64,000 nucleotides of DNA, from contig CATXCB010000004.1 of NCBI GenBank assembly GCA_958366705.1, positions 87,036-151,035 on the forward strand, in the 5' to 3' direction. Positions 1 to 7,530 of the stretch are shown in pieces. Below the pieces are notes generated by a model. The model saw only the letters and a program-made list of their open reading frames with translations. It made no database searches and had not been told where the DNA came from. Source of the DNA: an uncultured bacterium. GTDB lineage: Bacteria; Cyanobacteriota; Vampirovibrionia; Gastranaerophilales; Gastranaerophilaceae. Each line of letters starts with the position of its first letter. Position 1 is the stretch's first letter. Both the position numbers and the translations under genes were made by a program.

Positions 1-140
1 CCGTTCGGCAGATAGAAAATTACGTTTCGTATACTCAACTAATTTTCTTATCAATTTAGGATGACATATTATTTGTACAGCAATAATTTATTATTACGCT
101 GAAAAATACTAATAACTCCGATAAAATTTTGACTATTAAA

Positions 141-1010
141 TTATTTTCTACTTTTATATTTAAAAATATTTATTTTTCCAAACAAGAAAATATACTTGCT
201 ATGGATACTTTCTTTTATGGTAAATAGGGCTTTTCCAAAAATTTTAAATCTATAAACTTCAGCTTTATATAACCCGTCCGGCACATTGATGTTATGTTCT
301 TTTATAAAATTAAGAACCTGCTGTCTGACAAGAATATAATGTTCATTTTGAACTTTATTAATACCTTTTTTTACAATAGATTTTGGATTTACAAAATATC
401 TGTAATATGTATTTGGAACAGTTACGAGTCTTTTTGAAAAATATAAAGACCTTGCAGTAAAATCTCTATCTTCATAATACATACCAGGTACAAATTTTAA
501 ATTTATTGATTTTAGAAATTCTGTTTTATAAATCTTATTCCAAACACAACCCTCTCTGTAAGTTTTGCAGATTAAATATTTATCTTCCGGTTTCTCATAA
601 ACCTGTTCAGCTGAAAACCCAAGTCTTATTTTCTTTTTTGCAGGATGTTCTCTTACAAAATCTGCCGCTGCGACATCTGCAGAATTTTTAACAGCAGAAG
701 TATAAAGTTTTTCAAAAAAATCTAAATCAACCCAGTCATCAGAATCTACAAAACCTATATATTCTCCATTTGCATTATCCATACCATTATTTCTGGCAAC
801 AGATAATCCTGCATTTTCCTGATTTAATATAATAATTCTTTTATCTTTCTTGGCATATTCTTCTAAAATTTTAGGAGAGGAATCTTTTGAACCGTCATTA
901 ACACAAATTATTTCAATATCTTCAAGAGTTTGATTAATCAAACTATCAAGACACCTTGATAAATATTTCTCTACATTGTAGACAGGTACTATTACTGAAA
1001 CTTTTGGCAT
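141..1010 (-). CDS. Glycosyltransferase family 2
   Basis: Predicted GT-A-fold glycosyltransferase that would transfer a sugar from a nucleotide sugar to a surface glycan on the cytoplasmic side of the membrane. The sequence shows the family strand VSVIVPVYN (residues 4-12), VNDGS (37-41) and the metal-binding DSDD (89-92). No clear membrane span is seen. The 289-aa length is normal for short capsule/O-antigen GT2 enzymes. The last 30 residues include ALFTIKESIHSKYIFLFGK, a C-terminal version of a tag found at the N-terminus of four other enzymes in the first 16 kb. It is the last gene of a leftward operon, 49 nt behind the cytidylyltransferase. Donor and acceptor cannot be told from sequence. 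Confidence 0.9.
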   Translation of the reverse strand: MPKVSVIVPVYNVEKYLSRCLDSLINQTLEDIEIICVNDGSKDSSPKILEEYAKKDKRIIILNQENAGLSVARNNGMDNANGEYIGFVDSDDWVDLDFFEKLYTSAVKNSADVAAADFVREHPAKKKIRLGFSAEQVYEKPEDKYLICKTYREGCVWNKIYKTEFLKSINLKFVPGMYYEDRDFTARSLYFSKRLVTVPNTYYRYFVNPKSIVKKGINKVQNEHYILVRQQVLNFIKEHNINVPDGLYKAEVYRFKIFGKALFTIKESIHSKYIFLFGKINIFKYKSRK

Positions 1011-1059
1011 TTGTTTTATCCTTTCTTTGTGAAAATCTCAGCTCAAAACATATTTTATC

Positions 1060-1524
1060 TTAAACTTTTTTTATTTCTAAATCTGCAGGAAGATGATTAT
1101 CTGCTTTTTGTTGAAGTTTTTTATAATTATTATAAATTTTCTTTTTAAGATTTGTAGAACTTATACCATCTCCATAAGGGAAATACACAACATCAACCCC
1201 TTGCTTTTTTAAATAATCGTATTTACCAGCCCAGTCATCTCCGACAACAAATATATCGAAATGTAATTTATCAACTTTATCTGTATGATCAAGTGATTTT
1301 TGCGGAATAACAATATCCGGTCCTTTAATTGCTTTCATCAGAGCTATTCTCTCTTCAAACGGAATAATCGGCTGTGATTTATAAGAAGCAACAAGTTCAT
1401 CCGTATTAACTCCAACAATTAAAATATCACCTAAAGCTCTTGCATATTCAATCATTTTTAAGTGATTAAAATGAAGCATATCAAAAGTTCCGGATGTGTA
1501 AACTACAGTTTTATTCCCAATCAT
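1060..1524 (-). CDS. TagD-like cytidylyltransferase (CTP:phospho-alcohol)
   Basis: Small nucleotidyltransferase-fold enzyme of the glycerol-3-phosphate/ethanolamine-phosphate cytidylyltransferase type, expected to activate a phospho-alcohol as its CDP derivative. Visible are GTFD (residues 12-15), the HxxH signature as HFNH (18-21; the usual third position is Gly) and the late ISSTN motif (121-125, ISTT-like). The 154-aa length is slightly longer than the usual ~130 aa because of a Lys-rich tail. The ATG overlaps the aminotransferase stop (ATGA), and an AAGGAG lies 7 nt upstream, so translation is probably coupled. Position between a LicD transferase and a GT2 suggests it supplies the donor used by LicD. 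ADP-heptose-type (RfaE2/HldE C-terminal) activity is an alternative. Confidence 0.82.
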   Translation of the reverse strand: MIGNKTVVYTSGTFDMLHFNHLKMIEYARALGDILIVGVNTDELVASYKSQPIIPFEERIALMKAIKGPDIVIPQKSLDHTDKVDKLHFDIFVVGDDWAGKYDYLKKQGVDVVYFPYGDGISSTNLKKKIYNNYKKLQQKADNHLPADLEIKKV

Positions 1525-2603
1525 TTATTTAACTCCTTTAATGTTTCTTTCATTGCAGATAAAAATCTTTCAATATCTTTTTCGGTTATTGCACCAAAAT
1601 TGCCTACTCTAAAAAGTTTAGTTTTTAAATCCCCGCCTGATGGTGCTATTTCTATATTATACTTTTCTCTCATAATTCTGACAATTTCAGACGCATCATA
1701 TTTATCTGTTAAAATACCTGTTACGCAGTTTGCAGGATTTTTAGCAAGGACTTCAAACCCTAACTCTTTTAGCCCGTCTCTTATTAAATTTGTTAGGTGA
1801 TAATATCTTTTCCTATAAGATTCTAACCCTTCTTCTTTTATTTTGGATAAACGTCTGTCTAACTGATTCAACAAACTAACTGCAGGTGTAAAAGGTGTTT
1901 GATTACGTTTCCAGTTTGAAATATGGTCAAAAATATCGAAATAAAAAGTTCTTAAATCAGATTTTTCTGCAAATTTCAAAGCTTTATCGCTGATTGACAT
2001 AAAACCTAATCCCGGAGGAATAGCCATTGCTTTTTGAGAACTTGAAACCGCCACATCAACAAACCAATCATCTGTCTGCATAGGTTCAACAATAAGAGCA
2101 GAAACACAATCAACTACAAAAATTGTATCTGGATAATTTTTTACAATTTCGCCAATTGATTTTATGTCTGTTAATGCACCTGAAGAAGTTTCATCAAGAG
2201 TAGCAAATACAGCTTTAATTTCAGGATGTTTATCCAATTCATAACGGACAAGTTCAGGATTAACACTATCGCCGAAATCAACTTTTATTTCAAAAGTTTC
2301 TACCTGATGAAGTCTGCATATTTTTCCCCATCTGTCCCCAAAAGAACCGCCGTTTATATATAAAACCTTATCACCTTTAGAAAGAACATTTGTAACTGCT
2401 GCTTCCATTGCTCCTGTGCCGGATGATGCAAAAAATACAACAGGGTTTTTTGTTTGAAATACATATTGAAGATTTTTGAATATTCTTTCTAGTTTTTCAG
2501 AATAATCAGAAGTTCTCATATAAACTTGCGGTTCTGCCCCGAGTTTTAAAATATCTTCTTCAATTTCTGTTGGTCCTAAAACCATTAGCAGTTTTTTATT
2601 CAT
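1521..2603 (-). CDS. Class V aminotransferase (serine-pyruvate/AEP transaminase-like)
   Basis: PLP-dependent fold-type I aminotransferase of the alanine-glyoxylate/serine-pyruvate/2-aminoethylphosphonate transaminase group. From the ATG at 2603, the pyridoxal region is VVDCVS (D165) and the Schiff-base lysine lies in SSSQKA (K191) followed by PPGLGF. That context looks more like serine-pyruvate/alanine-glyoxylate enzymes than classical PhnW. The ATG at 2603 is preferred over the GTG at 2612 because TAGGTG sits just upstream of it. It overlaps the LicD stop by 8 nt and the cytidylyltransferase start by 4 nt, so the three act as a unit. Inference: it aminates the small alcohol or phosphonate precursor that is then CDP-activated. 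The substrate is unknown. Confidence 0.85.
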   Translation of the reverse strand: MNKKLLMVLGPTEIEEDILKLGAEPQVYMRTSDYSEKLERIFKNLQYVFQTKNPVVFFASSGTGAMEAAVTNVLSKGDKVLYINGGSFGDRWGKICRLHQVETFEIKVDFGDSVNPELVRYELDKHPEIKAVFATLDETSSGALTDIKSIGEIVKNYPDTIFVVDCVSALIVEPMQTDDWFVDVAVSSSQKAMAIPPGLGFMSISDKALKFAEKSDLRTFYFDIFDHISNWKRNQTPFTPAVSLLNQLDRRLSKIKEEGLESYRKRYYHLTNLIRDGLKELGFEVLAKNPANCVTGILTDKYDASEIVRIMREKYNIEIAPSGGDLKTKLFRVGNFGAITEKDIERFLSAMKETLKELNK

Positions 2604-3543
2604 ATTTTTCACCTATAAATTTGTCCAAATCAGCTTCCAGTTTTGCATCATTAAAATGAGTATGTGTTGGATAGCAATCATTTGGAACACTCATATAATT
2701 TCCAAAAACCTGTGTTAAAACGAAATCTGAATCGTTAGGGCAAGGAAATTCTGTATCCTCAAACTGAATCTTTTTCAATGGGAAAATTTTATCATAATCA
2801 AAGAAATAATTATCATAGCCGTGATTATAATCAATACCGTAAAAAACTGATGGTTCTGATTTCTTATCTCCAAAATTATTGTTTAAAATTCCCTTATCTC
2901 TTATCGTAAAAAATCTTTCACGCATTTTATCCGGATGATTTGCAAAAAACGGATAAAGAAATTTATAAAGTTTTCTATCTATAATTTTTCTTATTTTCTT
3001 TGTTATTTCTAATTTTTCATCATGTGTTGTTTTTCTAAAATATAAATCATATGGAAAAATATCAACAGCTAAATCCTGTAGATATCTATGTCTAACTTTA
3101 ACAAAACATCTATTTTTACCATTATTATTAAATTCAAGATAAATATCTTTGTATTTAGGAATTCCGTTTTGAAAAAGTTTTATAAATTTTTCATAATCAT
3201 CCCGCAGCATTCCAAAATCAACATCATCATCCCATGGAATAAAACCTTTATGTCTAACAGCACCGAGTAGATTTCCAAAATCAAGCCAGTATTCAAGTCC
3301 GTTTTCTTTGCATAATTCATCAAAAATCTTCATCATTTTAAGTTCTGCAAATTGAATTTTTCGAAGCATACCATCAGCAGGCGGAAGTTCATTTACAGGG
3401 CAATTCATATTTAAATATATTTGTTTTTGCTCTTTGCAAGCCTTTTTAGTATGTCTTATCCTAACCCCTAAAATGTTTATAATAGTATAATTTGAACTTT
3501 CTGTATCTATTGAAAAAACTCTCTTAAATATATCTTTTATCAA
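2596..3543 (-). CDS. LicD-family phosphotransferase (first copy)
   Basis: LicD-family enzymes move a phospho-alcohol (for example phosphocholine) from a CDP donor onto a glycan. The catalytic block is unmistakable: GNLLGAVRHKGFIPWDDDVD at residues 90-109, where the usual GGTLLG is FGNLLG. The C-terminal PLKKIQFEDTEFPCPNDSDF block is also typical. Residues 8-30 (RVFSIDTESSNYTIINILGV...) carry the tag shared with other glycan enzymes in this window. 315 aa is normal for the family. It is the first gene of the leftward operon. The region upstream holds a repeat rather than another gene of the operon. It is paralogous to the LicD at 11 kb, with the same PPADG lead-in and the same IPWDDDVD block. 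Confidence 0.92.
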   Translation of the reverse strand: MIKDIFKRVFSIDTESSNYTIINILGVRIRHTKKACKEQKQIYLNMNCPVNELPPADGMLRKIQFAELKMMKIFDELCKENGLEYWLDFGNLLGAVRHKGFIPWDDDVDFGMLRDDYEKFIKLFQNGIPKYKDIYLEFNNNGKNRCFVKVRHRYLQDLAVDIFPYDLYFRKTTHDEKLEITKKIRKIIDRKLYKFLYPFFANHPDKMRERFFTIRDKGILNNNFGDKKSEPSVFYGIDYNHGYDNYFFDYDKIFPLKKIQFEDTEFPCPNDSDFVLTQVFGNYMSVPNDCYPTHTHFNDAKLEADLDKFIGEKYE

Positions 3544-3649
3544 AACACGTTCCTAACTAAAATATTACTTTTATTTATCACTATTCACACTCAATGTTAC
3601 AATAACGAAGTATAAAAGTAAATAAAATATAAATAAATATCACCCTAAA

Positions 3650-3960
3650 AATTTAATATGTCATCCTGAACTTGTTTCAGGAGCAGTTATTCTTAACTCC
3701 TAAAATGAATTCAGGATTACATATTCGTTTGTCATTCTGAGCCTGAACGAGCGGAGGGTGAGAACGTAGTGGAGTCCAGTTTAATACGAGTACTGTGGGG
3801 GTAGTAGTCATTCTGAGGGAGTGCGCGACCGAAGAATCTTTTATTACTGTTCTGTTTATTAGATTTTTCGGCAAAAGCCTCAGTATGACAGTCTGGTTGT
3901 TTTTGAGGCAGACAACAAACAGTTTTGCTGTATTCGTCATTCAGAACTGACTAGAACATT
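3650..3960. repeat. Mosaic intergenic repeat (GTCATTCTGAG family)
   Basis: This lies in a 620-nt gap without a convincing gene. It contains several GTCATTCTGAG/CAGTATGACA-like ends, a GAAGAATCT core, CCTGAAC..GTTTCAGG arms and a module GAGAACGTAGTGGAGTCC near 3760-3777. The same modules recur at 6815-6965 and, inverted, at 36110-36237. The local base composition is richer in G+C than the surroundings. A long open frame on the minus strand inside it has no ribosome site and appears to be a by-product of the repeat. Confidence 0.75.
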
Positions 3961-4099
3961 AGTTGAACTTACAAAACGTAATTATCTGTTCTTACTCGGT
4001 GGTTCGGAATCTATTATCCTGGGACACTTAAACTATTTCAAGGTGATACTTTGAACCATTATTAATCAAATTTGCCAAATAAATCCAATAATTTTAAAC

Positions 4100-4128
4100 T
4101 TGATTTTATCCCTAAAATAGTATATAAT
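4100..4128 (+). promoter_or_regulatory. Predicted sigma-70 promoter of the 63-aa gene
   Basis: TTGATT (4100-4105) and TATAAT (4123-4128) are separated by 17 nt, giving a start near 4135 and a ~30-nt leader that contains AGAGG ahead of the ATG at 4165. Confidence 0.7.
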
Positions 4129-4164
4129 AAGTGACTGTAACCAGTATTTTAGAGGTAGACTTTT

Positions 4165-4356
4165 ATGACAGAAAAAATTACAATTCGTTCAGACAGAGAC
4201 ACAGATTACAAATTCATGTACAAAGGTGAAGAAGTTGTCTTAGGTGCAGGCAAAATTATCGGTATTGCAGATGGTTTAGAGCATGTGGTTCTTCCAACCT
4301 GTGCAATGAAAATTATGAATAACTTAATTGTCATAAAAGATGATGTAAAAAAATAA
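4165..4356 (+). CDS. Small conserved-looking protein, function unknown
   Basis: 63-aa protein that I do not recognise. It is soluble, with mixed charge and a beta-rich pattern: MTEKITIRSDRDTDYKF, then YKGEEVVLGAGKIIGI, then a C-terminal ILMNNLIVIKDD-like hydrophobic strand. It looks like a small barrel or SH3-like fold rather than a DNA-binding helix, but that is only an impression. Expression is well supported: a good promoter upstream (TTGATT-17-TATAAT), AGAGG before the ATG and a strong intrinsic terminator 30 nt after the stop. It therefore forms a one-gene transcription unit, convergent with the YkgJ-like gene. Confidence 0.75.
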   Translation: MTEKITIRSDRDTDYKFMYKGEEVVLGAGKIIGIADGLEHVVLPTCAMKIMNNLIVIKDDVKK

Positions 4357-4386
4357 AAAATATATACATAATAAAATGCATATTTT

Positions 4387-4412
4387 AAAGACCGAAAAAT
4401 TTTCGGTCTTTT
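4387..4412 (+). terminator. Intrinsic terminator after the 63-aa gene
   Basis: Near-perfect hairpin with arms AAAGACCGAAAA and TTTTCGGTCTTT followed by TTATTTTAT. It can serve both convergent genes (63-aa gene and YkgJ-like gene). Confidence 0.9.
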
Positions 4413-4429
4413 ATTTTATATTAGTAACA

Positions 4430-4993
4430 CTATTTTTGTTCAAGCCAATCCAGCATCGCTCGGATTTCTCCACTTTCAAGTTCATATTTCTCTGCAAGCT
4501 GACTTTTCAAAACTCTGTCAATTCTTAAATTAACTTTCGGCACATTTTGAATATTCAAGGTATGGGTATCTGCATCATAAAATTCCGAATAATTTAATCC
4601 GTCATGTACACAATCCGGAAGTTTTACGTACCCATTTATATCATCATAATAACAAAGACCAAATGTCCTACACACAATTCCTCTATATTCATAAACACAA
4701 CATTCTCCATTTATCAAAAATGGGCACTGATGCTCGTATCGTTCTTCTTTAAAATACTTTCTTTCAGTTTGGTATTGTCTTATATTGTGCTGAACTTTTA
4801 TTTTCAGTTCTGGTGGTAAACTCAAAAAACCTTGGGTTAAATAAGCAAACTCCAGTTGAGAGAAAGGATAATCACCTTTTTCACAACATTTTGAACATCC
4901 TTTTTTGCAGTTAATATAACGTTTTTGATTTTCAAATAAACTGTTTATAATTTCATCAAATTCTTTTAAAAAAAGTTTATATCTGTCAATCAC
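4430..4993 (-). CDS. YkgJ/CxxCxxCC-type cysteine-cluster protein
   Basis: 187-aa protein of the YkgJ family (putative zinc or iron-sulfur binding, UPF0153-like). Conserved cysteines occur as CKKGCSKCCEKGDYPFS near residue 29, then CPFLINGECCVYEYRGIVCRTFGLC in the middle, the usual arrangement for the family. The start is GTG at 4993, which shares one base with the stop of the upstream glycosyltransferase (TAGTG), so translation is coupled to it. The biochemical role of the family is not settled. Neighbourhood with a GT39 membrane enzyme does not clearly define one. Confidence 0.85.
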   Translation of the reverse strand: MIDRYKLFLKEFDEIINSLFENQKRYINCKKGCSKCCEKGDYPFSQLEFAYLTQGFLSLPPELKIKVQHNIRQYQTERKYFKEERYEHQCPFLINGECCVYEYRGIVCRTFGLCYYDDINGYVKLPDCVHDGLNYSEFYDADTHTLNIQNVPKVNLRIDRVLKSQLAEKYELESGEIRAMLDWLEQK

Positions 4994-6708
4994 TATTTCT
5001 TACCTTTTATCATTGTGTATCTGCGGCCTTTTTTAATGATAACAAAGTCTAATTTATCCTGAACATCTTCTAATACTTTGTTTTTGATAATTACAACATT
5101 ATTTGCTTTTTTCAAATCTTTTTCTATAACATGATAATCTCTATCCAAAGGGTTGTAATCAACCTGTTCATCGTTGTAATAAAGCAGTGAATATTTTCTA
5201 TCCATACCATTTGCAGATATAGTATAATTATAATCTTTGGCGTATTTTGCAAACTCTATCAAATCTTGTTGCCCGAATTTATAATCAACTTCAAAAAATT
5301 CCTCTGTTGCAAAAGCTGAAACAACTGCCATAAATAAAACATAGAATACAAACACACCTAGATATTTTTTGAATTTTACAAATAATAATGTCCCTGTACC
5401 AAAAACAAGCAGACAAATTAAACTAAACCATCTTATTTCTGCAATATCATAATTTAATTGTGCAGGCAGATAATATGGCGTGAACATCGCGGCAATACCT
5501 GCGACTACACAGAACCATCCAAAAATTTGAACAGAAATACTAATAGGTTTTTCATGTTTTTGTTTATCTACATAATCTTTCCACATCAAACCGGTAATCA
5601 CTGCGAGAGGAAAATATACAGGTAATATATATGTTGCAAGTTTTGTACTGGACATAGAAAAGAACAACATTATCCAAAATGCTGTTACCCAGCATAATGC
5701 AAGTAATTTATGGGTATTATCTAGTGTTGAAAAATCAAAATTTTTAACTTTTTCTACATAGTGAAGTTTTCCCCAATTTTTAATTTTATCAACAAAAACT
5801 GCAATTAATGAAAAAATCCATGGAATAAATCCCCATAAAACCACTATAAAATAATAATAAAACGGTTGTTTTCTGCCAATTTCGTTATGAGGGGTGTTCA
5901 AAAATCTATGCAGATGATGTTTTACTATGTATTCATTAAAAAATAACGGATCATGAATTTTGAACATTAGTATATGCCACGGTAATACAATTAAACAGAA
6001 CAATATCAACCCTGGAATTAAAAATACCGGTTTAAAAATTTCTTTAAATTTCTTTGCCATAATTGAAGTAAAAAATACTGTTCCAAAAGGTACAGCAATC
6101 CCTGGAATACCTTTTGCCATTACTGCAAGTCCGGTAAAAACATAAAAAGCCCACCAGTAAAACTTTTTATGATTTTCTTTGCAAAAATATACAGAAAAAT
6201 AAGCGACTAAAGCTAAACCTATATAAAAAGTTAATACAATATCAAGTATTGCATATTTTGCAAGCATAATAAATTCAAGGGATGTAGCAATTATCAAAGA
6301 TGTGAAAACACCAAATCTTCTGTTTATATAAATTCTTCCTACACCATATACAACCATTGAAAAAATAAAACCCAATGCAGCTACCGGAAATCTTGCCGTC
6401 CATTCATTGACCTTACCGCCCCATAAAGCAAAAGACAAACATTCCTGCCAAAAATACAATGGTGGCTTTTCAAAGAAATATTCTCCATTAAGATATAATG
6501 TCATAAAATCTTTTGAATGAAACATATCTCTTGCCATAGCAACATATCTTGTTTCATCCACATCCATAAGAGAATATGTTCCTATATTATGAAAAAATAT
6601 ATAATAAAAAAGTACGCATAAACCTAATATAGTCAAAGGATCAGAATATTTTCCACAAAATAATACAACTTTGTCCCACAGATTTGAAAACCTAGCTTTT
6701 AATTCCAT
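4993..6708 (-). CDS. GT39/ArnT-like integral membrane glycosyltransferase
   Basis: 571-aa polytopic protein of the ArnT/PMT (GT-C) group, which transfers a sugar from a polyprenyl-phosphate donor to lipid A, protein or another acceptor on the outer face of the inner membrane. The first periplasmic loop has the catalytic acidic pair in MDVDETRYVAMARDMF, followed by YFFEKPPLYFW, both hallmarks of ArnT-like enzymes. About a dozen hydrophobic spans follow, then a short soluble C-terminal domain. The start is ATG at 6708 with GGAGGGA 2-8 nt upstream. It is the first gene of a two-gene unit with the YkgJ-like protein. Substrate is not predictable: lipid A modification with aminoarabinose would need arn genes that are not in this window. 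Confidence 0.85.
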   Translation of the reverse strand: MELKARFSNLWDKVVLFCGKYSDPLTILGLCVLFYYIFFHNIGTYSLMDVDETRYVAMARDMFHSKDFMTLYLNGEYFFEKPPLYFWQECLSFALWGGKVNEWTARFPVAALGFIFSMVVYGVGRIYINRRFGVFTSLIIATSLEFIMLAKYAILDIVLTFYIGLALVAYFSVYFCKENHKKFYWWAFYVFTGLAVMAKGIPGIAVPFGTVFFTSIMAKKFKEIFKPVFLIPGLILFCLIVLPWHILMFKIHDPLFFNEYIVKHHLHRFLNTPHNEIGRKQPFYYYFIVVLWGFIPWIFSLIAVFVDKIKNWGKLHYVEKVKNFDFSTLDNTHKLLALCWVTAFWIMLFFSMSSTKLATYILPVYFPLAVITGLMWKDYVDKQKHEKPISISVQIFGWFCVVAGIAAMFTPYYLPAQLNYDIAEIRWFSLICLLVFGTGTLLFVKFKKYLGVFVFYVLFMAVVSAFATEEFFEVDYKFGQQDLIEFAKYAKDYNYTISANGMDRKYSLLYYNDEQVDYNPLDRDYHVIEKDLKKANNVVIIKNKVLEDVQDKLDFVIIKKGRRYTMIKGKK

Positions 6709-6814
6709 ACTCCCTCCTGAATTTTTCTAAGATTTAATCAAATTATACAATAAATATAACAGAATTTCTATTAAGTTATACCCGTTTTGTGTGCTACCAA
6801 AACTTACAGACTGA

Positions 6815-6965
6815 AATAAATTCAGGATGACATATTCGTTTGTCATTCTAAGCGTATGCGAAGAATCTTTGTTTCTGCAAATTTGTCCGAACTTAGTTTG
6901 GAATCTACTATCTGAGACCCTGAAACGAGTTCAGGGTGACAGCGAGATTACTAGTCAGTTCGGAA
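6815..6965. repeat. Mosaic intergenic repeat (GTCATTCTGAG family)
   Basis: Second copy of the family described at 3650-3960: CAGGATGACATATTCGTTTG, then GTCATTCTAAGCG and GCGAAGAATCT, then CCTGAAACGAGTTCAGGGTG with inverted ends, and a terminal TCAGTTCGGAATCT. No reading frame is supported. Confidence 0.75.
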
Positions 6966-7111
6966 TCTGTTTTGTTGATTCAGCAGAAAAATAAAAAATT
7001 TACTGATTAATAATAATAATTTTACTTACTCTCTTTCAAAATATTACATAAATTTCTATCATTATAAATTTTAGTTTTTTAAATCGCTGAAAGTTTGACT
7101 TTGATTGACTT

Positions 7112-7402
7112 TTATCTACTTAAAAATACATAAATATTGTTTAAATTTGTTATGTAGAAAACTATGTAGATAAAATGTAGAAAAATAAAAGTTTTCTACA
7201 TTTATATACAATAAAATTTAAAACTAAAAACTTTTCTACAATTTATCTAAAATTAATAAAAAGTTTTCTACAATTTATGAACATACTGAAACTATTGCTA
7301 TAGAATAGTTTGGAAAGTTTTCTACAAATATTTACACACTACTATCATGAAGAATATTTATATTAATATATAAATATATTATATTGTTATATTATATATA
7401 AA
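7112..7402. other. Candidate replication origin: DnaA-box-like 9-mer cluster plus A+T tract
   Basis: Within 175 nt there are seven exact TTTTCTACA/TTATCTACA 9-mers. Three are on the minus strand (7153-7161, 7165-7173, 7176-7184) and four on the plus strand (7192-7200, 7232-7240, 7264-7272, 7318-7326). Near-copies lie at 7112-7120 (TTATCTACT) and 7243-7251. The DnaA box is TTWTNCACA, and these differ only at position 6. Immediately right, 7353-7402 is almost pure A+T, suitable as an unwinding element. The cluster lies in an 820-nt non-coding gap. It could instead be an operator array; dnaA is not in the window and dnaN is 27 kb away. Confidence 0.45.
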
Positions 7403-7530
7403 CTAAAACTCTAAAAAGATGTTGTTTTTTATAATCTAATAAATTTATAACATATTTTTCTTTATTATTTAAATAAATCAATTAGACGATATTTTTAATA
7501 AATTGTATAGACAAAAGAGTAATATGCAGA

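Noticed and set aside
1462..1800. A 112-codon plus-strand open frame across the cytidylyltransferase and aminotransferase genes
   Set aside because: Antisense to two well-supported overlapping genes; no independent support.
1521..3543. A complete 2-aminoethylphosphonate pathway
   Set aside because: No PEP mutase or phosphonopyruvate decarboxylase gene is in the window, and the aminotransferase lysine context is not PhnW-like; kept only as one option.
3677..3940. An 87-codon minus-strand open frame between LicD and the 63-aa gene
   Set aside because: It lies wholly inside the mosaic repeat, has no ribosome site, and its sequence is explained by the repeat modules.
7153..7326. Plasmid-type iterons
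   Set aside because: Spacing of the 9-mers is irregular (11 to 54 nt) and orientation is mixed; no rep or par genes nearby, so a chromosomal origin or operator array fits better.
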